From assembly GCF_000259195.1 (NCBI RefSeq), contig NZ_AJJP01000155.1:25653-89652 (forward strand): DNA of 64,000 bases. Reading direction: 5' to 3'. The notes beneath the pieces are model-generated. The model made no database searches and was not told where the DNA came from. It saw only the letters and a program-made list of their open reading frames with translations. Within the stretch, counting starts at the first letter, position 1. Each line of letters starts with the position of its first letter. Below, in pieces: positions 49,839-57,915 of this stretch. The translations under genes were made by a program, and so were the position numbers. Source of the stretch: Pseudomonas donghuensis. Its GTDB lineage: Bacteria > Pseudomonadota > Gammaproteobacteria > Pseudomonadales > Pseudomonadaceae.

Positions 49839-50843
49839 ATGAGTGCAACCGGCAAACAACTGGTCGACGGCTACAGTCGTAAAATCGATTACCTGCGCAT
49901 GTCGGTGACCGATCGCTGCGATTTTCGCTGCGTCTATTGCATGGCCGAAGACATGCAGTTCCTGCCGCGCCAGCGCATCCTCACCCTTGAGGAGCTGTAC
50001 CAGGTCGCCGAACGCTTCGTCGCCATGGGCACGCGCAAGATCCGCCTGACCGGTGGCGAGCCGTTGGTGCGCGCCGGCATCGTCGGCCTGTGCGCACGCA
50101 TTGCCGCCCTGCCCGGCCTGCGCGAGTTGTGCATGACCAGCAACGGCTCGCAGCTCACGCGCCTGGCCCAGCCGCTGTTCGATGCCGGCCTGTCGCGCCT
50201 GAACATCAGCCTCGACAGCCTCGATGCCCAGCGCTTCAAGGCCTTGACCCGCACCGGCGACCTGGCCCAGGTGATCGCCGGCATCGATGCCGCCCATGCC
50301 GCAGGCTTTCGCCGGACCAAGCTCAACTGCGTGGTGCTCAAGGGCCGTAACGATGATGAAGTGGTCGACCTGGTGCGCTTTGCCATCGACCGTCAACTGG
50401 ACATTTCCTTTATCGAAGAAATGCCCCTGGGCGTGATCAACGAACACCAGCGCAGCGAGTCCTATTGCTCCAGCGACGAAGTGCGTGCGCGTATCGCCGA
50501 GCACTTCACCTTGCTCGAGTCGGCCGAATCGACCCAGGGTCCATCGCGTTACTGGCGCCTGGCCGAAGCCCCGGAGATCCGCATCGGCTTCATCTCGCCC
50601 CACAGCCACAATTTCTGCGGCACCTGCAACCGCGTACGCCTGACCGTCGAAGGGCGGCTGTTGCTGTGCCTGGGCAATGAACACTCCGCGGACCTCAAGC
50701 AGGTCCTGCGTGCCCACCCGGGCGATACCGAACGCCTGGACAAGGCCATCCGCCAGGCCATGACCCTCAAGCCTTACAGCCACACCTTCGATATCAACGG
50801 TGAGGTGCAGATCCTGCGCTTCATGAACATGACTGGCGGCTAG
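49839..50843 (+). CDS. moaA: GTP 3',8-cyclase (molybdenum cofactor biosynthesis protein A)
   Basis: A 334-residue radical-SAM enzyme. The SAM cluster cysteines are C27, C31 and C34 (CDFRCVYC). The second cluster is in [19 protein letters not shown] near residues 264-282. The C-terminal GG tail inserts into the active site. It makes the first molybdenum-cofactor intermediate from GTP. It lies beside the molybdoenzyme gene rather than a moaCDE cluster, and a bestrophin gene follows six bases later. It is probably a second, specialised moaA copy. Confidence 0.96.
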   Translation: MSATGKQLVDGYSRKIDYLRMSVTDRCDFRCVYCMAEDMQFLPRQRILTLEELYQVAERFVAMGTRKIRLTGGEPLVRAGIVGLCARIAALPGLRELCMTSNGSQLTRLAQPLFDAGLSRLNISLDSLDAQRFKALTRTGDLAQVIAGIDAAHAAGFRRTKLNCVVLKGRNDDEVVDLVRFAIDRQLDISFIEEMPLGVINEHQRSESYCSSDEVRARIAEHFTLLESAESTQGPSRYWRLAEAPEIRIGFISPHSHNFCGTCNRVRLTVEGRLLLCLGNEHSADLKQVLRAHPGDTERLDKAIRQAMTLKPYSHTFDINGEVQILRFMNMTGG

Positions 50844-50849
50844 ACTCCG

Positions 50850-51749
50850 ATGATCGTCCATCCCAAACCCAACCTGCTCAACGTCCTGGTGTCCCTCAAA
50901 GGCTCGATTGCCAAGCGTATTGCCCGGCGCAGCGTGATGGTCACCGCCCTGGCGTCACTGATCGTGCTGGTGGAGAACCTGCACCCGGCGTTCTTCGCCA
51001 AGGTCAACGCCACCCCCTTTACCTTGCTGGGTATTTCCCTGTCGATTTTCATGAGCTTTCGCAACAACGCCTGCTACGACCGCTGGTGGGAGGGGCGCAA
51101 GGCCTGGGGCGAGATAATCATCGAGGTGCGCTCGTTCATTCGCGAAAGCGTGGTGATTGCCGACCGCCAGACCCGCGATGGATTGCTGCTGGCGCTGTGT
51201 GGTTATGCCCATGCGCTCAATGCCAGGTTGCGTGGCGAAGATGAGCTGCACGCCGCGCGGCCCTGGGTTGCAGACGCGGGAGACCTGCCGCTGCACAACA
51301 TCAGCGACGGCATCCTCCAGGGCATCGGCAGGACCTGCTCGCAACTGGCCGAGCAACAGCAGATCAGCGAGTGGCGCTACGTCAACCTCGAGCAGCGCCT
51401 GCGCGGCTTGTCGCAAGCGCAGGCGGTGTGCGAGCGGATCAAGACCACGCCGCTGCCCTTCCCTTACACCTTGCTGCTGCACCGCACCATCTACATCTTT
51501 TGCATCCTGTTGCCATTCGCCATGGCCGAGCCGCTGGGTTGGCTGGCACCGATCTTCACCTTGATCGTCAGCTACACCTTCTTTGGCCTGGATGCGATCA
51601 GCGACGAGCTGGAAGACCCGTTCGGCCGCGACGAGAACGACCTGCCCACCGATGCCATGGTGCGTACGCTGGAGCGCGAGCTGCTGGGTGCAACCGGGCG
51701 CAAGGACCTGCCGCCGCCGCTGTTGCCGGTGGATTTTGTCTTGAGCTGA
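50850..51749 (+). CDS. Bestrophin-family (UPF0187) anion channel
   Basis: A 299-residue membrane protein with FTLLGISLSIFMSFRNNACYDRWWEGRKAWG, the bestrophin selectivity/neck signature. It has hydrophobic helices near 28-48, 55-70, 205-225 and 228-250, and the acidic FGLDAISDELEDPFGRDENDLP gating motif. Bacterial bestrophins are pentameric anion (sometimes cation) channels of the inner membrane. It starts six bases after moaA and must share its message; the functional link to molybdenum cofactor is not explained. Confidence 0.9.
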   Translation: MIVHPKPNLLNVLVSLKGSIAKRIARRSVMVTALASLIVLVENLHPAFFAKVNATPFTLLGISLSIFMSFRNNACYDRWWEGRKAWGEIIIEVRSFIRESVVIADRQTRDGLLLALCGYAHALNARLRGEDELHAARPWVADAGDLPLHNISDGILQGIGRTCSQLAEQQQISEWRYVNLEQRLRGLSQAQAVCERIKTTPLPFPYTLLLHRTIYIFCILLPFAMAEPLGWLAPIFTLIVSYTFFGLDAISDELEDPFGRDENDLPTDAMVRTLERELLGATGRKDLPPPLLPVDFVLS

Positions 51750-51757
51750 AGCGCCCC

Positions 51758-51820
51758 ATCGCGGGGCAAGCCCGCTCCTACAGAATCAGTGCAAGACCTG
51801 TGGGAGTGGTGCCCCGCGAT
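51758..51820. repeat. Inverted pair of REP elements
   Basis: ATCGCGGGGCAAGCCCGCTC followed by CTACA (51758-51782) matches the putida-type repetitive extragenic palindrome. An inverted, slightly diverged copy lies at 51797-51820. The pair sits between the convergent bestrophin and moaB genes and can form a large hairpin that may act as a bidirectional terminator. Confidence 0.85.
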
Positions 51821-51824
51821 CAGT

Positions 51825-52364
51825 TCACTGACGCGATTCGCACAGCGTGCCAGGCTTGAGGTGGGCGACGAAGTTGCAAGGGCGATGGCGGGCGTCCAGC
51901 TGTTCGGCGAGGATGCCTTCCCAGGCGGTGCGGCATGCGCCGGTGGAGCCCGGCAGGCAGCACACCAGGGTGCCGTTGGCAAGGCCGGCCAGGGCGCGGG
52001 TCTGTACGGTGGAGGTGCCGATGTCCAGGATCGACAAGGCGCGGAACAGCTCGCCAAAACCGTCGATGTGCTTGTCGAACAAACAGGCCACCGCCTCCGG
52101 GGTACTGTCGCGCCCGGTAAAACCGGTACCACCGGTAATCAGCACCACCTGCACGTCATCCTCGGCAATCCAGCCCGCCACCTGGGCGCGAATCTTGTAC
52201 AGGTCATCCTTGAGCAACACCCGCGCAACCAGGCGATGGCCCATCTCCACCGCGCGGCTGGCGAGCAGCTCGCCGGAGGTGTCGGTGTCGAAGCTGCGGG
52301 TGTCACTGACGGTCAGTACGGCGATATTCAACGGCACGAACGCCGCATCCAGTTTGATACTCAT
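51825..52364 (-). CDS. moaB: Molybdenum cofactor biosynthesis protein B
   Basis: A 179-residue MogA/MoaB-fold protein. ITGGTGFTGRDSTPEAV (about 82-98) is the molybdopterin-binding signature, SDTR occurs near the start and LPGSTGACRTAW near the end. It adenylylates molybdopterin before molybdenum insertion. The start at 52364 begins MSIKLDAAF, as in the family. It is divergent from the lysR gene across a region carrying the shared motif. Confidence 0.94.
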   Translation of the reverse strand: MSIKLDAAFVPLNIAVLTVSDTRSFDTDTSGELLASRAVEMGHRLVARVLLKDDLYKIRAQVAGWIAEDDVQVVLITGGTGFTGRDSTPEAVACLFDKHIDGFGELFRALSILDIGTSTVQTRALAGLANGTLVCCLPGSTGACRTAWEGILAEQLDARHRPCNFVAHLKPGTLCESRQ

Positions 52365-52432
52365 GCAAAGCCCCTTGGCAGCAGACAGGAAGTTGCGAGC
52401 AACGCTAGAGGCAAACACCAACAGCGTCCAAT

Positions 52433-52504
52433 CGATAGATCCGACCGGCTTATCGAGTTGATCTATCGTCTATGCACAGCGCCGCTGATCAAGCGCCTCT
52501 ATCA
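52433..52504. promoter_or_regulatory. moaB/lysR divergent control region with LysR-type motifs
   Basis: It contains CGATAGAT (52433-52440) and its inverted copy ATCTATCG (52461-52468), TTATCG (52450-52455) and CTGATCAA-N4-CTCTATCA (52485-52504). The last is identical in both halves and spacing to 49647-49666. Auto- and target control by the adjacent LysR protein is the simplest reading. Confidence 0.6.
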
Positions 52505-52590
52505 CCCGGTCACTAATGCTCATTGGACGGCCCAGACCCTTTTGCTTTACCGTTTTGCCACCCGCCCCCACTGACTTGCCAGGCTGTGCC

Positions 52591-53490
52591 ATGGATATCA
52601 AACAACTGAAGTTTCTCCTCGCCCTGGACCAGACCCGCCACTTCGGCCAGGCCGCAGCACTGTGCCACATCACCCAGCCGACACTGTCGATGCGCTTGCG
52701 CAACCTGGAGGACGAACTGAACCTTGTACTGGTGACCCGAGGCCAGCGCTTTGAAGGCTTTACCGAGGCTGGCGAGCGCATCCTGGCCTGGGCCCGTACC
52801 CTGCTGGCCGCTTATGACGGCCTGCAGGCCGAAGCGGCCAGCTGCCGTGGGCAGATCGTCGGCAGCCTGCGCCTGGGCATGGTGCCGCTGTCGAGCTTCA
52901 ACCCCATGCAGTTTCTCCAGCCCCTGGCCCAGCGCTATCCGGAGCTGCAGTTTCAGCTGTCGTCCTTGAGCTCGGAGCAGATCACCGATGGCCTGAGCCG
53001 CAACCAGCTGGACCTGGGCATCTGCTACCTGGACCAGATCAACAGTACCTACTTCGAGGTGATCGAGCTGGGCACCACGCGCATGGGTCTGCTGTATGAC
53101 GTGCGCCATTTTCAGTTCGAGCAGGCTGAACTGCCCTGGGAAGCGGTCAGCGAAGTGCCCCTGGGGCTGTTGAGCAAGGGTATGCACTATCGCCAGTCGG
53201 TCGACCTGAGCTTTCGCAGCCGCGGCCTGCAGCCCCATGCGGTGCTGGAAAGCGACTCCAGTTATCAGCTGATCCAGGCGGCCTGCGCCGGCATGTGCTG
53301 CGCGATCATGCCGCTGGATTACGGCCTGGAAGGCTTGAGCGAGCACCTGCGCATCGTGCCGATCAGTGCTGCCAGTGTGCACGCACCGATCGGCTTGCTG
53401 CTGCGCCGAACCGAACCGCGTTCGGCGATTGCCGAGAAGTGCTTTGCCGAGGTTCAATCACTGCTCAGCAGCGAATTGAAACCGGCGTAA
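52591..53490 (+). CDS. LysR-family regulator, candidate molybdenum-cofactor gene regulator
   Basis: A 299-residue LysR protein from ATG 52591. The helix-turn-helix is MDIKQLKFLLALDQTRHFGQAAALCHITQPTLSMRLRNLE. The effector domain begins near residue 92 (GSLRLGMVPLSSFNPMQFL). It is divergent from moaB, and the intergenic motifs are repeated in front of moaA and the molybdoenzyme. This suggests it controls a molybdenum-cofactor/formate-type unit, which is inference. The ligand is unknown. Confidence 0.9.
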   Translation: MDIKQLKFLLALDQTRHFGQAAALCHITQPTLSMRLRNLEDELNLVLVTRGQRFEGFTEAGERILAWARTLLAAYDGLQAEAASCRGQIVGSLRLGMVPLSSFNPMQFLQPLAQRYPELQFQLSSLSSEQITDGLSRNQLDLGICYLDQINSTYFEVIELGTTRMGLLYDVRHFQFEQAELPWEAVSEVPLGLLSKGMHYRQSVDLSFRSRGLQPHAVLESDSSYQLIQAACAGMCCAIMPLDYGLEGLSEHLRIVPISAASVHAPIGLLLRRTEPRSAIAEKCFAEVQSLLSSELKPA

Positions 53491-53544
53491 TCTTCGGCTG
53501 CCTGCCTACCGGTCAAAACCAGCAGACTAGCCGACCAGCGGCGC

Positions 53545-53994
53545 TTATGGCGTGACCTGATAACCCTTGCCCTGCAGGCAACTGGTGTAGGCCGAGGCAC
53601 TGCTCGATGCAGTGCTGCGCCGGTCCTGACGACGCTCCTGACGCTGGCGCGCGCCACCCACCACAGCCCCGGCAGCAGCGGTCTCCTGCGCGCGGTTCTG
53701 CCGGTAGTCCTGCTTGACGTCATCGTCGACCCGGTCGTAGAGCTCGTCATGCTGACGGCCCCGCACCTCGGCGCCCGCCGCGCCGGCCGCGGCACCGACG
53801 GCAGCGCCGCGCACCCGGCCACCGACATGCGCCTCGGTGGTGGCCGAACTGGCCGCAATGTTATGGCAATCGTTGATATCGATCTGTACCTGCTCGGCGC
53901 TCTGGCCCTTGATCGGCACCACGGTCTCGGCCCAGCCCTGGGCACACACAGCCGACAAAGCCAGGCACAGGCCAACGGATGGCAACCTGTTCAT
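53545..53994 (-). CDS. Periplasmic glycine-zipper-like protein
   Basis: A 149-residue protein with a signal peptide (cleavage near GWAET) and GGAG before ATG 53994. Residues 58-78 (VGGRVRGAAVGAAAGAAGAEV) are a glycine/alanine zipper, followed by a very polar RQHDELYDRVDDDVKQDYRQNRAQE stretch and a second short zipper (AAAGAVVGGARQRQ). Two cysteines (DCHNI and TSCLQGKGY) may pair. YMGG-type glycine-zipper proteins sit in or near the outer membrane. The promoter region carries palindrome copy 2. Confidence 0.78.
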   Translation of the reverse strand: MNRLPSVGLCLALSAVCAQGWAETVVPIKGQSAEQVQIDINDCHNIAASSATTEAHVGGRVRGAAVGAAAGAAGAEVRGRQHDELYDRVDDDVKQDYRQNRAQETAAAGAVVGGARQRQERRQDRRSTASSSASAYTSCLQGKGYQVTP

Positions 53995-54080
53995 GATGGA
54001 CTCCGGGGTAGCGGGCAGTAGAAACAGTGTAGCCGCCTTGCGGGAGCGGCGGCGCGGCGCGAGGAGTGGCCCGGCACCCA

Positions 54081-54098
54081 GGAGTACATTTGTACTCC
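54081..54098. promoter_or_regulatory. Perfect palindrome GGAGTACATTTGTACTCC, copy 2
   Basis: Eight-base arms around TT; the inner 16 bases equal those at 10836-10851. It lies 87 bp upstream of the glycine-zipper gene start and 15 bp past the REC/HD-GYP-like gene stop, so the zipper gene is the probable target. Confidence 0.5.
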
Positions 54099-54112
54099 GG
54101 CGCATCAACCGT

Positions 54113-55456
54113 CTACCCCGCGACGACAGGCAGCGCCTGCTCTTCGGGGATTTTGACGAAAACACTGTACTTGCCGCCCTCCATCTCTTCGAAGGCAGTC
54201 AGCTTTTCCACCAGCGCCTCGCTCAGCACTTTGCCGGCATTGAGCAGGAGCATGCCGTTATCCGCATTGAGATTGCGCGCCAGGACCATGCCGCCGGCCA
54301 GCTCTCGGGTGGTCATGACCTTGACCGACGGGTCGGCCAGGGTCACGTCACTGAGGAACTCGGCGCAGACCTTGACGAAATCCTCCACCAGCCCCGGGTC
54401 GTAGAGCTTGCCGGCGTATTTGCGGATGTACACCAGCGCTTCGTCGCTGTTCATGTGCCGCTCGAGGATCAAGCCGCGTTGCAGCTCGATGAAATCCACC
54501 GCCAGTTTCAACCAGCGCGCCCCCACTGGAATCGCTTCGCCCCTGAGGCGTGCGGGGAAGCCACTGCCATCCCAGCGCTCCTGATGGTGGAGGATGATTC
54601 GCGCCGCTTCCTTCATCGGTTCCAGGGTCATCACCAGCGATTCGCTGTGTTTCGGGTAGGCCCGGTACAGGTCACGCTCGGCGTGCGGCAGCAGGTCTGC
54701 CGGGCAGGTCAGCATGCTGTCGTTCCAGCTCATCTTGCCAATGTTGTACAACGCCGCCGCCATGCTCAGGTCGCGGCTGCGACTTTCGTCCAGGCCGTGG
54801 CGGCGGCAGTACACGCGGATCAGTTCGATGACCTGGCGGTTGGTCTGCTTGGCCTTGGGCAGGCGCAGGTTGGCCAGCAGCGAAAACACTTCAGTGCCGG
54901 TGACATAGCTGCGCTTGAGCTCTTCGTAGGCCAGGTCGAGCATGTCGGCGGTTTGCTGCAGCTCTGCAGTCCGCGCCGCGACGCGCTGTTCGAGGCTGGC
55001 GTTGAGCGCCTTGAGTTGCTGGTTTTGCGCCTGGGTCAGCTGCTCCAGGCGCCACCGTTCGCTTTCCGAGTGCTGGTAGGCCAGGGCCTGGCGCAGGGTC
55101 ACCAGGAGTTCTTCATCGTTCCAGGGTTTGCTGATGTAGCGGTGGATCCGGCCGTCGTTGATCGCCTTGGCGATGGTATCCATGTCGGCATAACCGGTCA
55201 GCAAGATCCGCAAGGTCGCGGGAAAGCGCTGGTGGATGTGCGCCAGCAAGGTGGCGCCGTCCATGTTGGGCATGCGTGCATCGCTGATCACCAGGCTGAC
55301 CGGGCGCTGTTCAAGCACTTCAAGGGCCTGGGCGCCGCTTTCGGCCAGCAACAGCTCGTAAGGCTGACTGCGCAGCAGGCGGCGCAAGCTGTTGAGAATC
55401 GAGGCTTCGTCGTCGACCAGCAGCACGCTGGGTCTATCCGCTAGGGGTTCTTCCAT
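54113..55456 (-). CDS. Response regulator with degenerate HD-GYP domain
   Basis: A 447-residue protein with AAGGA before ATG 55456. The receiver (8-125) keeps the acidic pair (LLVDDEAS), the phospho-Asp in VISDARMP and the Lys in ISKPWND. A coiled coil (about 130-185) links to an HD-GYP-like domain. There the metal-binding HD is replaced, LYNIGK instead of LHDIGK, while HHQERWDGSGFP is kept. The lost His-Asp pair suggests it no longer cleaves c-di-GMP and acts by binding. It is divergent from the REC-GGDEF operon and is likely part of that signalling unit. Confidence 0.88.
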   Translation of the reverse strand: MEEPLADRPSVLLVDDEASILNSLRRLLRSQPYELLLAESGAQALEVLEQRPVSLVISDARMPNMDGATLLAHIHQRFPATLRILLTGYADMDTIAKAINDGRIHRYISKPWNDEELLVTLRQALAYQHSESERWRLEQLTQAQNQQLKALNASLEQRVAARTAELQQTADMLDLAYEELKRSYVTGTEVFSLLANLRLPKAKQTNRQVIELIRVYCRRHGLDESRSRDLSMAAALYNIGKMSWNDSMLTCPADLLPHAERDLYRAYPKHSESLVMTLEPMKEAARIILHHQERWDGSGFPARLRGEAIPVGARWLKLAVDFIELQRGLILERHMNSDEALVYIRKYAGKLYDPGLVEDFVKVCAEFLSDVTLADPSVKVMTTRELAGGMVLARNLNADNGMLLLNAGKVLSEALVEKLTAFEEMEGGKYSVFVKIPEEQALPVVAG

Positions 55457-55665
55457 GATGCCGTCCTTGTACCGTGGGCAAGCGCAACAACGCCTCAGCA
55501 CAGGCTAGATGACATTTGCCGAAACGGTCGACCTTTGTGTCCGGGCTCGCGCGCCGGCATTTGCCTGACTATGCTGGCCCTGAAGGCATTCATAAGCATT
55601 GCTACCAGGGAGGGTTGCCCGATGCACGTCTACTTGCCGGTTACGCGCGCCGTCGGAGCGTTGCG

Positions 55666-57915
55666 ATGAGCCAGCCATTGACCGACATCAATCGCAGGAT
55701 CCTGATCGTCGACGATACGCCGTCAATTCATGAGGACTTTCGCAAGATCCTCGGCGGCGGCTCCAGCGCCTTCGATGCACTGGGGGAAACCGAATACGCC
55801 CTGTTCGGCGCCACGCCGACGGCGCCGGCCCAGCCCTTCGTCCTCGACTCAGCCTTCCAGGGTGAGCAGGCGCTGGCCAAGGTCGAGGCGGCCCTGGACG
55901 CCCAGGCGCCTTATGCCATGGCCTTCATCGATATGCGCATGCCGCCTGGCTGGGACGGGCTGCAGACCATCGCACGGCTCTGGCAAGTCGATCCCAAATT
56001 GCAAGTCGCACTCTGCACCGCCTATTCCGACTATTCCTGGGAAGACATCGCCGGCCAGCTTGATCTGGGCGACCGCCTGCTGATCCTGAAAAAGCCTTTC
56101 GATGCCATCGAGATCCGGCAGATGGCCAGCACCCTCACGGTCAAATGGCAGATGACCGAACAGGCTGAACTCAAGACCGAACGCTTGGAGCAGGCGGTGG
56201 AAGCGCGCACCCGGGAGCTGGCCGATGCCAACATCATCGTGCAGAACAGTCCGACCATTCTTTACCGGCTCAGGGGCGAGCCGCCATTCGCCCTGATGTA
56301 CATCTCGCACAACATCACCAAGTTCGGTCACTCGGCAACCCAGCTGGTCGGCAGTGCGGATTGGGCCAGCACCCTGGTGCATGCCGATGACCTGGGCAAG
56401 CTCGACGAGGCCATGGTGCGGGTACTGGACCGTGATGCTGCCGCAGCCTCCATCGAGTTTCGCCTGCGCACCGCCGATGGCGGCCTGCGCTGGGTCGAGA
56501 ACCGCTACATCCCGGTACGCAACGCCCAGGGCCAACTGGTGGAAATCGAGGGCATCATCCTCGACATCACCGAGCGCCGCCTGGCCGAAGAGAACCTCGC
56601 CCTGATGGCCCGCACTGACGGCCTCACCGGCCTTGCCAACCGGGCCACACTGATTGAGCGCCTGCACCAGGCGTTTGCCGCCGCCAGACGAGGGGCAGCG
56701 CCATTTGCGATGTTCTACCTGGACCTGGACCATTTCAAACGGATCAACGACACCCTGGGCCATCCGATCGGTGACCTGTTACTGCAGGAAGCGGCACGAC
56801 GCATCAGCGCCTGCACCCGCGAGAACGATGTGGTTGCCCGCCTCGGTGGCGACGAGTTCGCCATTGTGCAACTGGACGTGGACGAGCCGACCCACTGCGC
56901 CGCCCTGGCCGGCAAGGTCCGCGATGCCCTCGCCCAGCCCTACCAGCTGGACAACAATGCCGTGCGCCTGTCGACCAGCATCGGCATCAGCCTGTACAGC
57001 CACCAGTGCCTGAGCGCCGATAGCTTGCTGGCACAAGCGGACATGGCCTTGTACCGGGCCAAGGAAAAAGGCCGCAACCAGTTCCAGTTCCATAGCGAAG
57101 AGATCACCCGCGAAGTCACCGAGCGGGTCACCCTGGCCAACGACCTGAAACAGGCGCTGGAGCGCGATGAACTGCAGTTGCAGTTCCTGCCGGAGGTCGA
57201 CCTGAGTAATGGCAAGGTGCTCGGTATGGCCGCCCGGGTGCGCTGGCTGCACCCCGAGCGCGGCTGGCTGGCCCCCGAGGTGTTCATGCCGGCAGCCGAA
57301 AAAACCGGCGTCAGCATTGCCCTTGGCCATTGGCTGCTGGACCAGGCGTGTCGGCAGATGCGCCAGTGGCATGACCTGGGTATCGCGCCACCGTTGATTG
57401 CCTTGAAGGTCTCGTTGACCCAGCTCAAGTCTGGCGCCGACCTGATCTACGACGTATTGCGCACCACCGCTCGCTGGAGCCTCTGCCCCTGGGAGTTGCG
57501 CTTTGACGTCACCGAGGCGACCTTGGCGCAAACCAAATGGACCCACAACGATATTCTCCCCCGGCTTTGCGAACTGGGGGTGACGATCGCCATCGACAAT
57601 TTTGGCAGCGAGTATTCCTCGTTCGACTACCTCAAGACTTACCGGGTCAACCATCTCAAGCTGGCGCCGCAATTGCTCGACAGTGCCAGCAACGACCCTG
57701 ATTGCGCGCAGACGTTACGCGCCATCATCAACTTTGCCCGTGACGTCGGCATCGGCATCATCACCGACCGGCAAGCCTTGCCGCAGGTGCCTGATGGCCT
57801 CGGTAGCGAGCCTGCCCAACCGCTCGGCCATACCTTGAGCCAGTGCCTCGACAGCGCCCAGGCACTGGCGCTGCTGAAACTCGACAGCGCGCAACTGATG
57901 CAGGTAAAGCGATGA
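55666..57915 (+). CDS. REC-PAS-GGDEF-EAL protein, GGDEF intact and EAL degenerate
   Basis: A 749-residue c-di-GMP protein; ATG 55666 has GGAG eight bases upstream. The receiver has D16/D17, phospho-Asp89 (FIDMRMP), T118 and the Lys in LKKPF, plus an insert of about 30 residues after the first helix. A PAS domain is at about 190-305. The GGDEF motif is exact (RLGGDEF, about 393) with an RxxD inhibitory site (REND). In the EAL domain the signature Glu is lost (GMAARVRW) and DDFG reads DNFG, so phosphodiesterase activity is unlikely. It starts a five-gene overlapping operon. Confidence 0.93.
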   Translation: MSQPLTDINRRILIVDDTPSIHEDFRKILGGGSSAFDALGETEYALFGATPTAPAQPFVLDSAFQGEQALAKVEAALDAQAPYAMAFIDMRMPPGWDGLQTIARLWQVDPKLQVALCTAYSDYSWEDIAGQLDLGDRLLILKKPFDAIEIRQMASTLTVKWQMTEQAELKTERLEQAVEARTRELADANIIVQNSPTILYRLRGEPPFALMYISHNITKFGHSATQLVGSADWASTLVHADDLGKLDEAMVRVLDRDAAAASIEFRLRTADGGLRWVENRYIPVRNAQGQLVEIEGIILDITERRLAEENLALMARTDGLTGLANRATLIERLHQAFAAARRGAAPFAMFYLDLDHFKRINDTLGHPIGDLLLQEAARRISACTRENDVVARLGGDEFAIVQLDVDEPTHCAALAGKVRDALAQPYQLDNNAVRLSTSIGISLYSHQCLSADSLLAQADMALYRAKEKGRNQFQFHSEEITREVTERVTLANDLKQALERDELQLQFLPEVDLSNGKVLGMAARVRWLHPERGWLAPEVFMPAAEKTGVSIALGHWLLDQACRQMRQWHDLGIAPPLIALKVSLTQLKSGADLIYDVLRTTARWSLCPWELRFDVTEATLAQTKWTHNDILPRLCELGVTIAIDNFGSEYSSFDYLKTYRVNHLKLAPQLLDSASNDPDCAQTLRAIINFARDVGIGIITDRQALPQVPDGLGSEPAQPLGHTLSQCLDSAQALALLKLDSAQLMQVKR

